Notes: a model not told the origin generated them from the letters alone. A DNA stretch of 64,000 bases from Mactra quadrangularis (GCA_025267735.1 CM046294.1:43437570-43501569); one strand, 5' to 3'. Numbered from the stretch's first letter, positions 11,036 to 22,278 are shown. Program-made: numbers and translations.

Positions 11036-12800
11036 GTCACTCCTCAACCATTCACTACAAATATTCAATAATTAGTCGAGATAATTCTAATGGAGATTGT
11101 CAATACACTGGTTTGCAATTAATGGCTAAAAAGCCATTCAAGCAGTCGCCAGACATCGGTGTGTTATCAAAGAATAGGTGGGTGGGTGTGTGTTTTAATA
11201 ACATTATTATGAGTCTAGTTACACTTTTATTTTGTTTATCAACATTAATAACTCCCTAGGGAAAACACTGACTGTGACAACGATGTGTTTTCACTCTGTA
11301 TATATGGACATTTATGAGTTGTGTCATGCATTGACAGTACCCTTTAAGAGTTCTTGTACAAAATCCTGTTTTTATGATGAACTGATTTACATTTACCTAG
11401 GAATGAAGATTAGCCTTGTTTCTAACAATTCACATTTACCTTTGAAAAGCAGAAACACAGAGTCAACTGAGAAATTTCGAAAATCAAAATTAGTAAATTC
11501 ATCAGCATATGATTCTAACTATACTTCATGAATCAGCTTTTACTTTAGTAAAGGTACTTGCAGTGAGAATGACCAGTTTTCTCGAAATTGTCACTTGTTC
11601 AATAACTTTTGGAGTTTCATTTGTTTCGAAGTATATAAAGTTTCAAATATGAACTCGTGATGAGGCCATGCTACAAATGTTTGTTATGTTACCTTGGCGA
11701 CAGTGACTCTTTGAATAATATTTTCATTATAGAACTACAAGCATCAATATCACAAATCATGCGATAAAACACATCATATTTTTCATAGATTTTAGCTTAT
11801 CAAAGTATCCATGGACTTTTATCTCCATGGCCTTCGTATATATAAAAAGAACATCTATAAAATTGTTAAATCGATAATGATCTTAGAAGTATTAAAACTA
11901 TTTTTCCTTTGATAGACTGCAGAGGCGACCGGCGCGGTCCCAAATCAAAAGCACCATATACATATGTATATATACAGGTCGCCCACGTAAACATTGCGTA
12001 TATAAACATGGCCAGTTTCATTACACACCAATATTTAGGGGTATATTTTTTAGTTTCATAAATTAATTAGTAATTTGACATTTATTTTATAAACATACCA
12101 TTATATAAAATTTAAAATGTGCATATACAGTATCTAAAATAAATGTTAAATATCAAAGTTGTATGGTTTAATAGGTAAAATGCTCTTCACGCATCAGCTT
12201 ATTCACCTATTCAGTGGGCAAGTCCATTGCTTAAAGTACAAAAACACGCATGACCTAGAATACGACCTGTAGTGTTATTGATTAGGGACCGTGCCGGACG
12301 CCTGTGACCGACTGTGCTTTAAGAGAATATAACATTCACAATCAATTGAATACTGTTTGATGTTATGGAATTCACACAAAAAAACTTCCATTACCGAGGT
12401 TGGTCGCGAGTGAATTTTTATGACATAAATTTGCCAAGGTAAAACATATTCTAATCCAATCATATGTGAAATCAACATCTAGTGCAATAACAGTAACACG
12501 AGATCTTGTGTTTTAATATTCTAATGTTTTCCTGTTTCCTCGTTAAAAATTCGATATCGAAGCCAATCACATTTAGCGAGATTTTGTAAGTACTTTAAAA
12601 AGTAACGCTACCCATATCATGATCTTAAAAAATATTTCTACAAACATTATTTAGGATTGATGCGGGCTGCAATGCCAATCACAGGCAATTAGTATTTTGT
12701 AATAATACATCGCTTTTGCAGTTACAACATACCAAAAACTTACAGAGCAAGTTCACCTTCTTATTCGTGATTTTCCATATCAATATTTCATGTGTGTCCC
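11036..12800. other. AT-rich; one weak repeat
   Basis: The stretch near 11,335-11,440 (ACAGTACCCTT, AAATCCTGTTTTT, ACTGATTTACATTTA) weakly resembles 3892-4000, so it may be another old copy of that element's left end. Nothing else was identified. Confidence 0.4.
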
Positions 12801-13197
12801 AATCTGATTAAAACGCAATCTAAAATTTTACCGCTCGCATACTCGCTAATTTAGATCTGGCCTTTTCCAAACGAAGGTCACGTTCAGGTGACCTTTTCTC
12901 ATCATAATATTTATGACGAAATTGTTATGATACGTAACTTGTTTACATCGTCTACGTCACACAATTTGAAATGAGCCACCCAATCGCAGACTCTGAAAAA
13001 TACCGCTGTTAAATTAACATGCAAACCTCGGTCTAAAAATAGAAATTACGAAATCAAAATGTGATTAATAGTGCTTTCGTCTAGATAAAAGCTACGCATT
13101 GATTGGTCGACACAAAGTTCATCTCGACGTGACCTTGCATTGACTAAGTAGAGATCCAGTACGACAACGCTCTACAGGATATCTGTTTACGGAGATT
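12801..13197 (+). repeat. 396-bp dispersed repeat, copy 2
   Basis: Collinear with 4030-4425 from AATCTGATTAAAAC to CTGTTTACGGAGATT, same orientation and nearly the same length, with scattered substitutions only. Unlike copy 1, no Tc1-type ends surround it, so the 396-bp block is its own mobile unit. Confidence 0.8.
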
Positions 13198-13399
13198 GTG
13201 TGTGTCCATACAGAAGATGGAAAGACCACACACCCTAAAGTAAAAAGATCTCGAGTGACTTAGCTAAACTTTCTTTGTTCTGTCTTTTTTCCTCTGTTTA
13301 TAAGCATTTATTCTCTTGGCTGTTTCTTTTTCTAACTCTATCAACTAATGTCCAATAGTATTTTAATTGAGCGTACCAGCATCCGATTTATGATCATGT

Positions 13400-13712
13400 G
13401 ATATGGACCCTATGGTGCCAATGGCACGCAAGTCTACTGATCTAGGGGTCGTGGGTTCGATTCCCGGGCGGGGTATACTTTCGTAGAGATTGGTTATCAA
13501 ATTATTTCTACTGCCATTCTCTCTCCTACAAGTGATTCTATATTATGTAGGGCAGTTGACAGTCACTGACGAAAGTATGTGCTTAGTAGTTGGTTAACAG
13601 ATAAATACAGAGATTTAGCCTTTCCAGGAGGAGTGAGTAGGTTGACTGACTGCCGTTATATGACCTGCATAATGTGTTGCTACGGCTTTAAACGCAACAA
13701 ACAAACAACATA
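13400..13712 (+). mobile_element. tRNA-derived SINE, type C
   Basis: The head contains TATGGTGCCAATGGCACGC and a B box, GGGTTCGATTCCC (about 13,451-13,463). The body includes CTTTCCAGGAGGAGTGAGTA and the tail GCCGTTATATGACCTGCATA, GGCTTTAAACGCAACAAAC. The tail pattern, (G/C)CCGT..ATGACC...GGC(G/T)TTAAAC, is shared with the type A SINEs, so different heads use a common 3' module. Confidence 0.7.
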
Positions 13713-13811
13713 CGATTGTCAATGATGACTACATGATGAACTATATAAACGTTTACAAAGCGAGATAACTCTTACATGACTTGCGATAGTTGTGTCTTAC
13801 AACCATGTTCT

Positions 13812-13967
13812 CCCAGATCTGTAGCGCAGTTGCTTTGTAGCACCGGGATTACAAATCTAGTGTGCGGAAGGAGGTACGGGTTCGAAACCACCGATATCAG
13901 GTGCACTGGTCGCCATAAAATATGCTACATTGTGTCGACATAGCGTTAATCCCAGTATAAAAAAATT
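13812..13967 (+). mobile_element. Internally deleted type A SINE
   Basis: The head TCTGTAGCGCAGTTG and B-box-like GGGTTCGAAACC are followed almost at once by the tail GGTGCACTGGTCGCCATAAA and CATAGCGTTAATCCC. The central block seen at 8078-8376 is missing. Confidence 0.6.
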
Positions 13968-14394
13968 AAGTTCAACAGTCGCAAGTTAATTGGACTAACT
14001 CTTCTAAATATTCAATCAAACTTAATGTTAAAGTATTTTACTAGCGATTTTTTTAATGCATATGCATTAAGTACCAGTACCTGTTGATTTTATTTCTCTT
14101 AAAGTGCCATTAGTTTATAATTACAGATAAAAATCAAATCAATTTACGTTAAAAAGTAGTTTTAACGATTTAAATGCATTCAGGCTATATTAAATAATTC
14201 AGCGATCTTTTCCATGTGGGAATATTTTTCCATATCCACTTAGTACTTGTATGGTTATGCCACGGTTTACAACAAATACGAGTACACAGACAATTACATA
14301 TCCTGTATCGTTGTTTGAAAAATTCTTACATATAATAGTAAAAACTATTATAACAAGAAATGTCTTTAAAAAAGACAAACGGCGTCGATTTAAA

Positions 14395-14790
14395 AACAAG
14401 AGTGCCCAAAGGGCCCTGGGTGCTCACCCGAGGAAAAGGTCAAAGGTCACAGAAGAGCAATTTACAGAGGACCACTAATGTTAAAACCTATTTTTTGACC
14501 CAGTGACCTACTTATCCAACCAATCAGACCTATTTGAACAATTTTGGTAGGGAACCACCCACGGACCATTCCTGTTGAGTTTGGGCAAATTGTCATAAGC
14601 GGTTCAAGAGAAGATGTTGTTTGAACTTTTCCTTATATAATTCAATGTAATATTGTGATTCATGGGGTGGGGTCAATTTTGACCCAGGGGCATAATTTGA
14701 ACAACTGTGATAGAGGACCTATAGATGATGGTATATACCAAATATGAAAGCTCTAGGCCTTGTAGTTTCAGACAAGAACATTTTTGAAAA
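14395..14790 (+). repeat. Dispersed repeat with AACAAGAGTGCCC start
   Basis: It begins AACAAGAGTGCCCAAAGGGC, with CACCCGAGG just downstream, and ends near GCTCTAGGCCTTGTAGTTTC. From general knowledge, repeats starting ACAAGAG..GCCC..GGGC with a CTCACC motif are widespread in bivalve genomes. The class is not assigned here, and no second copy was recognised in the window. Confidence 0.45.
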
Positions 14791-14850
14791 TTGCATTGTG
14801 AAAACCTATTCATTAATGCTACAAAACAAAAATTATGAATTTATTCTTAA

Positions 14851-16307
14851 GGTTCTGGAACTGTAATGGTGACCTTCCACAATTCTTATACTGATATTGT
14901 TTCTTGAATCTATACTATTAAAGACATTGAATGCTGAAATTTTAAAGAAATTTACCGTTTGTAACTTAAGTTATGTGCATTTTTATAACGTGACCCTTGA
15001 TTTTCAGAAAGACCGTAAATTGTGCTGGGACAAAAAGTGAAAGAACTTTTTTTTTCAAATTCTGCTGTTTTATTTCCAAGTTTTAATCCATTTTCTTGTT
15101 ATACAGTCATGTAATGACAAATCAGAGCAACCAGGTTACACTTTGGACAAATACATATAAAAATACAGAGATTTGCATACATGTACCCCCAAGCAAAAAT
15201 CCGAGTTTTTGAGAATGTTAAAAAATTTACCCTATCTTTAAAAGCAAATATCTCAAGTTAGAAGTTAGTTAGACACATGCAACTAGTTTTAAAATTTTCT
15301 GCAGTATTAACTGCCCATATAATGAAAAATTTAAGAAATTTTACCGTTTCTAAAATTTTTTATAAGAATTTGTATGAGATTACTGTGCTGAAACTGCAAG
15401 AGATTTTATAGAGAAAAATAACGTCAAAATGTTCAATTACAAATAATACTTTTTTATACAAATATATCATCTAAAATTGGTATTTGAGATGGAAAATGTA
15501 TGTTAAACTCTGCATTATCATATAAAAACCTTCTCTCCATTGCTTTTTGGCAAGCTTGAGGGGACTATTTGGGGATTAAACTTGTACCAGCTATGTTTTC
15601 TGCTGTTGTCGTTTTTTGAACTAACAGTTGGATACTAGAGTTAGTAATGTTGGCATATTATGTGCCTTAGCTTTCAAATTATGCTGTTTATTGTATTGTT
15701 TTTTTATAATTAGAATATGATGATATTAAAAACAGAAAATGTGCAACGATTTTGTCTTTATATGCTGACTTTGGTACGATTATTTGTGGGAATTCGGCAA
15801 TAAATCAATATAAGTTAAACATTTTTTCCAGTTTATCGATATCTGTGTAGTTTATTTTACCTTTGTTCATTTTCAGTACACAAAATAGATTAAACAATCA
15901 AAACCCCATTTTGCCCCAAATTCTCCATTTCGTACATTTCGCCTCAAAATCTCCATTTCGTGTTTCGGTCATACCCAATTTACATCGCAAAAAAAAGATG
16001 AAAAAAAATGTATTTTACACCTGTACAAACAGAATCAACGCAAAAGTTATGATCCACTACGGCTTTTCATTGTTTTTATGTCGATAAACCATTATTTTTA
16101 CGATAACTAACTACGATCACGCTGTAGAGCGTCTGGTTTCGCCATTTTCGGAAAATGCGTTACCCTATGACTTCTGGAAAAACCCACGTCACGTGGTAAA
16201 AATTTCTAAAAATAGCAATTACGAAACTTGACGAAGATAGGTAATCGGGAAAAAACGGATTGTATCGAGTGTCGAAGTTTACCGAAGTTAGTTACAGTTC
16301 CAGAACC
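14851..16307. mobile_element. 1.46-kb TTAA-flanked nonautonomous transposon
   Basis: The ends are perfect 16-bp inverted repeats, GGTTCTGGAACTGTAA at the left and TTACAGTTCCAGAACC at the right. Both abut TTAA (14,847-14,850 and 16,308-16,311). TTAA target sites are used by piggyBac and Kolobok families. The interior has only short frames, such as a 74-codon frame at 15,863-16,087 without motifs, so no transposase is present. The ends do not start with the CCC expected of classic piggyBac. Confidence 0.75.
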
Positions 16308-16383
16308 TTAAAAGTTACGTACCAATAACTCTGCGGATTAATAAATATATGTGGAGCTGTGACTCTCAAAGTACTGAAATCAA

Positions 16384-16470
16384 GCTGGCGGACACTAAGT
16401 AGCGGACATTAGTGTAGCGGACGTTAAGGCAGGCTACACACCACTAAATTTTCCAGCGGACATTAACATT
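16384..16470. repeat. Four AGCGGACATTA-type motifs
   Basis: GGCGGACACTAAG, AGCGGACATTAG, AGCGGACGTTAAG and AGCGGACATTAAC lie within about 85 bp between two transposons. It could be the subterminal region of another decayed element. Confidence 0.4.
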
Positions 16471-16636
16471 ACACGCCAATATTTTCGATCGGAAAAAATA
16501 ACGATAAACGCATAGATATTGCTGAAATTATGTCGCAGGGCAATAAAAAAAACGTAACTTTTTTGTCTTGAAAGGATTCAGGTTCAAAGATTTCATTTGG
16601 TATCCGTTTGAAACTGTATATAGACATAAACATGTT

Positions 16637-18221
16637 TGGCAGTGGCTAGAGTTACGGTACCGTAGCTCTAGACCCAGGTTCTAGAGTTACGGAAGTTCGG
16701 TAACTGTAGACAACCCTGTTAGAGTTGTCTAGAGTTACGGAAGTCAAATAACATGCATATGTTTCAACTTTTTAACATCGAAAAACTTGTTTATATTCAT
16801 TATTACCCGAAATAAACAAATATTTATCGACGTGACTTATCCGATTGTTATTACACCCGCCATTTTGGATATGGCAAATAAACTTACCGGATGTTTAACA
16901 TACGGCGATATGACGTTGTCGTCTTCAAAGTGTCACATAATTAGTTTACTTTTCAAGAGCGATTTGTTATATAGAGTTGGGTTATAATTTGGACCGAATA
17001 TGTCTTATTTGGACAGAATTAATATCTTTTTATTAAATTGACGATTCTTTAGTATTTTTCATTATATATTTTTAATTGTCCTGTAAGAAAAAACGGCGAT
17101 TTTCGAATGCAAAATCGACCTTATTTTTGGACAGAATCAAAAGCAAAATATCTTCAATTTGATAAAAAATGTTGATAAATGAAATATTTTTACATTGTCA
17201 CGTTAAAAGCGGCGATCTTTACCTAAAACATTGACCAATTCATTGAATTTAAAAATCTCGGCAATTTTCCACAAGATTTGCATACTAAAGAATCACGGCG
17301 TTTTACTCACATGTATATTGTATTTAATTGGAATTCGCGAATTTAATTGAAAAGATAAAAAAAACGCGATTTTTCTACTGGATAACGGCTGAGTTTTTAG
17401 TAAATTGCTGACTTTTGGTTATGAATATGAATGGGTATTTTTTAACGAGATCGTTTATATTTTCGTTAAAATTTTAAAGATTTGGTGAGGAATGACAAAC
17501 TGGAATTTTTTTACAAAACATCGACTTTCTAAATATTCATTTAACGGTATAAACTTATGTGTACAAAATGTTATTTATTTTTTATGAGCACTTGATCAAG
17601 TTAAATGCCACCCTCTACATCCTGCCATAATGCTCAGATATGAGCATGTGCAGTAAAGATAGATAGATAGAACGTTTTTCCCCAAGTACTAAGCTCTTTT
17701 TATCAAGCTATATTCCCAGTTTTGTTCACGAAATTTAAATCAATTTAACGTTCGAAAATCGCCGACTTTCTTACTAGCATGACTAGACACTTGCAAATTA
17801 TTCACAATTAAAATTACTCTAAGAATCGACTATTTCCTTTAAATTCCGTACAAAATTATACATATTCAGTCTAAATTATAATCACACTCTATAACTTATC
17901 GCTCAATGAAACTTATGTGACACTTTGAAGACGACAACGACATATCGCCGTATATTAAACATCCGGTAAGCTTATTAGTCATATCCAAAATGGCGGGTGT
18001 AATAACAATAATTATTGAATAAGTCACGTCGGTAAATATTTGTTTATTTCGAGTAATATTGAATATAAACAAGTTTTTCGATGTTAAAAAGTTGAAACAT
18101 ACGCATGTTATTTGACTTCCTTAACTCTAGCCAACCCTGGGAGGGTTGTCTACAGTTACGGAACTTCCGTAACTCTAGAACCTGGGTCTAGAGCTACGGT
18201 ACCGTAACTCTAGCCACTGCC
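16637..18221. mobile_element. 1.58-kb foldback transposon with long inverted ends
   Basis: Bases 16,637-16,945 and the reverse complement of about 17,912-18,221 are highly similar. Both begin GGCAGTGGCTAGAGTTACGG and carry several copies of TAGAGTTACGG. Weaker similarity continues inward to about 17,120 and 17,730. AACATGTT flanks both sides (16,629-16,636 and 18,222-18,229), an apparent 8-bp target duplication that is itself palindromic. The central ~600 bp is noncoding and holds a short GATA run near 17,660, possibly a nested retroposon end. An 8-bp duplication suggests a hAT- or Mutator-like source, but no transposase is visible. Confidence 0.8.
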
Positions 18222-18249
18222 AACATGTTAATATGCAAAAATTGCATTA

Positions 18250-20085
18250 AGGTTCATACCAATGTAAACCCCTAGCGGTGAAGTGTGACCACGGAAGACT
18301 GGTGTACAAACGTAGACTATGCTCATACCAATTCAAATGAACAACTTCGTACAAGTCCATCTTGGGGCTGAAAGCAGGTGTGAGACTTCAAAGAAGCCAA
18401 AAAGTATAGGAATTTTAAGCGTTTTTAAGTAGGTTGAAACCCCTGTAGAGCCCAAACGGTGAAGTGTGACCCTGGAAGACCGGGTATACAGTCGAAGCCT
18501 TTGAATATACCAATCAAATGAACAACTTCATACAAGTCCATCTTGGGGCTGAAAGCTGGGATGGGACCTCAAAGTAGCCATATTATAGATACATTTAATA
18601 AAGACGTTTTAAAGAAGATTCGAACCCCTTTGGAGCTCAAACGGTGAAAAGTGACCCAAGAAGACCGGGTATACAGATGTAGCATATATTTATACCAATC
18701 GAATGAGCCCCTTCATGCAAGTCCATCTTGGGGCTGTAAGCCGGGATAGGACCTGAAAATAGCCATATTATAGATACTCTTAATAAAGACGTTTTAAAGG
18801 AGATTCGAACCCCTGTGGAGCCCAAACGGTGAAGTGTGACCCCGAAAGTCTGGGTATACAGACGTAGCCTATGCTAATACCAATCGAATGAAAAACTCCG
18901 TAAAAGACCATCTTGGGGCTGAAAGCCGGGAAGGGACCTCAAAAAAGCCATATTATAGATACACTTTATCAAGACGTTTTAAATGAGATTCGAACCCCTG
19001 TGGAGCCCAAACGATGAAGTGTGACCCCGGAAGACCGGGAATACAGACGAAGCCTTTGAAAATACCAATCAAATGAACAACTTCATACAAGTCCATCTTG
19101 GGGCTGAAAGCCGGGATGGGACCTCAAAATAGCCATATTATAAATACACTTATTCAAGACGTTTTAAAGGAGATTCGAACCCCCGTGGAGCCCAAACGGT
19201 GAAGTGTGACCCCGGAAGACCGGGTATACAGACGAAGCCTTTGAATATACCAATCAAATGAACAACTTCATACAAGTCCATCTTGGGGCTGAAAGCCGGG
19301 ATGGGACCTCAAGGTAGCCATATTATAGATACACTTTATAAAAACTTTTGATAGGATATTCAAACCGCTGTGGAGCCCAAACGGTGAAGTGTGACCCCGG
19401 AAGACCGGGTATACAGTCGAAGCCTTTGAATATACCAATCAAATGAACAACTTCATACAAGTCCATCTTGGGGCTGAAAGCCGGGATGGGACCTCAAAGT
19501 AGCCATATTATAGATACATTTAATAAAGACGTTTTAAAGAAGATTCGAACCCCTGTGGAGCTCAAACGGTGAAAAGTGACCCAAGAAGACCGGGTATACA
19601 GATGTAGCATATATTTATACCAATCGAATGAGCCCCTTCATGCAAGTCCATCTTGGGGCTGTAAGCCGGGATAGGACCTGAAAATAGCCATATTATAGAT
19701 ACTCTTAATAAAGACGTTTTAAAGGAGATTCGAACCTCTGTAGAGCCCAAACGGTGAAGTGTGACCCCGGAAGACCGGGTATACAGACGAAGCCTTTGAA
19801 AGTACCAATCAAATGAACAACTTTATACAAGTCCATCTTGGGCTGAAAGCCGGGATGGGACCTCAAAGTAGCCATATTATAGATACATTTAATCATGATG
19901 TTTTAAAGGAGATTCGAACCCCCGTGGAGCCCAAACGGTGAAGTGTGACCCGGAAGACCGGGTATACAGACGAAGCCTTTGAAAATACCAATCAAATGAA
20001 CAACTTCATACAAGTCCATCTCGGGGTTGAATGCCGGGATGGGACCTCAATGTAGCCATATTATAGATACACTTAATAAAGACGT
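18250..20085 (+). repeat. 185-bp satellite array, about 10 units
   Basis: The start of the shared block (GATTCGAACCCC) occurs at 18,617, 18,802, 18,987, 19,172, about 19,357, 19,542, 19,727 and 19,911. Spacing is 185 bp, with one interval of 184, and there are more diverged units at about 18,248 and 18,433. Each unit carries GTGGAGCCCAAACGGTGAAG, AAGACCGGGTATACAG and GTCCATCTTGGGGCTGAAAG. Minus-strand frames of 62-63 codons inside it are by-products of the repeat. The array stops at 20,085 against a SINE fragment. Confidence 0.9.
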
Positions 20086-20174
20086 CATTAATTGGTTAAC
20101 ACCTTAATCCAGAGATTTAGTCTTTCCAGGAGGAGTGAGTAGGTTGACTGACCGCCGATATATGACCGCCGTTC
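20086..20174 (+). mobile_element. SINE tail fragment at array edge
   Basis: TTGGTTAACACCTTAATCC, CTTTCCAGGAGGAGTGAGTA and TTGACTGACCGCCG match 13,588-13,655 of the type C SINE. Head and 3' end are missing. Confidence 0.65.
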
Positions 20175-20339
20175 CTGAAAGTGCATACTTAATAATGATC
20201 TCAAGTACCAGTTTTCATTGTTTTTGAATATGTACTCCTAGCTTATGATAGCAATTACTATTAATAACCATTTAATTCCAAACTTTGTGATATTTTTAAG
20301 AAGCTTATATGATAATTTTTCTTTAAGTTTTCTTTAAAT

Positions 20340-20427
20340 TCAGGACGGTAAAGTAGGTTTTAGCCCCTTCATACAAGTCTATATTGGGTCTGAAAGTAGG
20401 AAAGTCACCTCAAAGTAGTCATATATA
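20340..20427 (+). repeat. Left part of a degenerate 185-bp unit
   Basis: CCCCTTCATACAAGTCTATA, then GGGTCTGAAAGTAGG and CACCTCAAAGTAGTCATAT, corresponds to the second half of the satellite unit. The unit is broken at about 20,427 by a foldback insertion and resumes at about 21,009. Confidence 0.65.
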
Positions 20428-21008
20428 AATAACACATGGCAGTGAGGGTGACAGTACAGATTATCAACGCGAGGAAAATAATATCAACCGAGGCACTAGC
20501 CGAGGTTGATATTTTTTTCAAGGGTTGATAATTTGTATTATTATACCTCACTGGAATTTCCCTATGCTAAAGCCCTATACCGGAGCGGGTGATATTTTGT
20601 TCGATCACATGGTAATATTACCCGCTATCTAAGGGAGACCACTTATTAACGATTAGTAGCCGTAAATAGCCGCGACCGTGGCGTAGTGGTTAGCATGTCT
20701 GACTTCGAATCCGGAGATCGCGGGTTCGAATCCCGGTCGCGGCAGGGTATATTAGTGATATAATTCAGTTTTTTATTGTACTGATTGTTTTCTTTACTGT
20801 GTAGTTATTTGTTGTTCAATAAATATTTACATGTTACAGTTTTGTTCGGTATAATAAAACAAATAACACATGGCAGTGAGGGTGACAGTACAGAATAAGT
20901 GGTCTCCCTTAGATAGCGGGTAATATTACCATGTGATCGAACAAAATATCACCCGCTCCGGTATAGGGCTTTAGCATAGGGAAATTCCAGTGAGGTATAA
21001 TAAAATAA
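20428..21008. mobile_element. Composite foldback element inside a satellite unit
   Basis: The ~108-bp arms at about 20,538-20,646 (CCTCACTGGAATTTCCCTAT to GGGAGACCACTTATT) and 20,895-21,002 are near-perfect inverted copies. A ~32-bp block (AACACATGGCAGTGAGGGTG) occurs as a direct repeat at about 20,428-20,460 and 20,863-20,894. A second hairpin, AATATCAACCGAGGC and GCCGAGGTTGATATT, lies at 20,461-20,532. The loop between the long arms holds a tRNA-Arg-like sequence. The flanks are the two parts of one 185-bp unit. Confidence 0.7.
20669..20744 (+). tRNA. tRNA-Arg(UCG)-like gene or pseudogene
   Basis: The 76-base sequence folds as a tRNA. It has a perfect 7-bp acceptor stem (GCCGCGA with TCGCGGC) and discriminator A at 20,744. 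The A box is TGGCGTAGTGG (20,679-20,689), the anticodon loop CTTCGAA has anticodon TCG at 20,705-20,707, and the B box is GGTTCGAATCC (20,723-20,733). One pair in the anticodon stem is mismatched (T with C), and the T stem closes with four pairs. A run of six T at about 20,769 could end Pol III transcription. The location in the loop of a foldback element, and a related head in the SINE at 43,631-43,861, make a tRNA pseudogene or SINE head quite possible. No CCA is encoded. Confidence 0.55.
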
Positions 21009-21104
21009 TATATATACACTTACTATAGACATTTTGGTTGGTTCGAACGGCCCCGAAGAACCAAAACAGTAAGTGTGACTCCGAAAGACAGAGTATACAG
21101 AAGT
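21009..21104 (+). repeat. Degenerate 185-bp unit, resumed
   Basis: GGTTCGAACGGCCCCGAAG, AAAACAGTAAGTGTGACTCC and AAAGACAGAGTATACAG follow the order of the first half of the satellite unit. It is cut at TA (21,104-21,105) by a mariner-type element. Confidence 0.65.
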
Positions 21105-21105
21105 A

Positions 21106-21358
21106 TTGTGCGTAACGTTTGATCTGACCTTTCACATTTGCATCAAATAATTATCTAAGCATATCCCGACAAAAATCAGTATCACGCCTATTCTACACTT
21201 CGGCACCAATTGTATAATTATAAAAGTATGTTTATGTGTTAAATTTCAACAAATAATCCTCACGGACACGGTGAAATCGAGCGTTAATAATAAATTTGTA
21301 TTCAATGTAATCAATATTCTTACAAAAAGGTCAGGTCGGGATCAAACTTTACGCACAA
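21106..21358. mobile_element. 253-bp mariner-type MITE, TTGTGCGTAA ends
   Basis: The left end TTGTGCGTAACGTTTGATC and inverted right end TTGTGCGTAAAGTTTGATC differ by one base, and both abut TA (21,104-21,105 and 21,359-21,360). The interior, reversed, matches the second copy at 38,391-38,606 over GTGTAGAATAGGCGTG and AATGTGAAAGGTCAGATC. It is nonautonomous and carries no transposase. Confidence 0.85.
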
Positions 21359-21360
21359 TA

Positions 21361-21575
21361 ATCGCAGCCCTAATACTCGATCTTCCGATGTCATACTTCA
21401 CCGTTTTGGCTCTATAGAGGTTTGAACCCTGTTTCAAATCTAATTTGTGGTCGCATCCCTGCTTTTAGCCCCAAGATAGACTTTATACCCGGTCTTTTCG
21501 GATCACACTTCAGCGTTTGGGCTCTACAGGGGTTCTAATTCACTTTAAAACGTCTGTACAGGTGTATATATTATA
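21361..21575 (-). repeat. Inverted 185-bp satellite unit
   Basis: On the minus strand this reads AGAACCCCTGTAGAGCCCAA, AAGACCGGGTATAAAG and TCTTGGGGCTAAAAGCAGGG, the same order as the array units. A second partial unit, CAAACCTCTATAGAGCC to CGGAAGATCGAGTATT, also on minus, abuts the MITE. The flanks of the MITE are therefore inverted copies of one satellite unit. Confidence 0.75.
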
Positions 21576-21662
21576 CATAGTCCAAAATCAAAACAATATA
21601 CATGTATTTACTTACCGAATCGTATGTAGGAAGCTAAAACTAAAACTTCAAACTAGTAGTAG

Positions 21663-21779
21663 TTTTGTAGTTTAAGTTGTTGATTTTGTAGCTTAAGTTG
21701 TTAATTTTGTAGTTTAAGTTGTTGATTTTGTAGTTTAAGTTGTTGATTTTGTAGTTTAAGTTGTTGATTTTGTAGTTTA
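21663..21779 (+). repeat. 21-bp minisatellite
   Basis: Five and a half copies of TTTTGTAGTTTAAGTTGTTGA at exact 21-bp spacing (21,663, 21,684, 21,705, 21,726, 21,747, 21,768). Two inverted units occur at 22,279-22,323. Confidence 0.9.
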
Positions 21780-22278
21780 TTTATTGCTCTCATGACAGCG
21801 ATTAGTTTTTAATGAGATTTCTGGAATAAAACGAAGAGACTGTTGTGTACCTTTTATCATAGAGTTCATATTGCAAGGTAGGTCAAATATTTTACTGATA
21901 AAGCGAAAGATATTGCGTTGGATATGTATATCATGAACAGATATTTTCTTATTAGCAAAACATATTGTTTCAATATTGATTCTAAATTTTGAAACACCAC
22001 TTTTTCATGTACTTATTAATATTTACAACTGCATACACAGGACGTCGAGAGCTTGGTTAAATGAAATAATTGATTAAATTATGCCTCGCTTTCTTACCTG
22101 CTCGTCATTTAGTACGGAAAATCAAAACTAGTTTTGTATATCTTCTTTAAACTAAGCCCTGCTGCTTCCATTGCCAGACTCGCAAGAAACGGACTTAGAA
22201 CTTCGTACATGTACTGACCTAAATCATAAAATATTAACAACTCGAAACAACTGCATATTTAACTCAAAACAGATGAAA
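21780..22278. other. Spacer between inverted minisatellites
   Basis: No gene was recognised. At about 22,232-22,277 it ends with TCGAAACAACTGCATATTTA, which is repeated with its flank at 22,629-22,676. Confidence 0.5.

Noticed and set aside
10912..11259. 115-codon plus-strand frame
   Set aside because: Contains the 55-bp hairpin transposon and no recognisable motif.
18637..19896. Minus-strand 62-63-codon frames in the 185-bp array
   Set aside because: Near-identical because the array units are duplicated; the period of 185 is not a multiple of three.
18250..20085. CRISPR-like array
   Set aside because: Contiguous 185-bp units without distinct spacers, in a eukaryotic context; an ordinary satellite.
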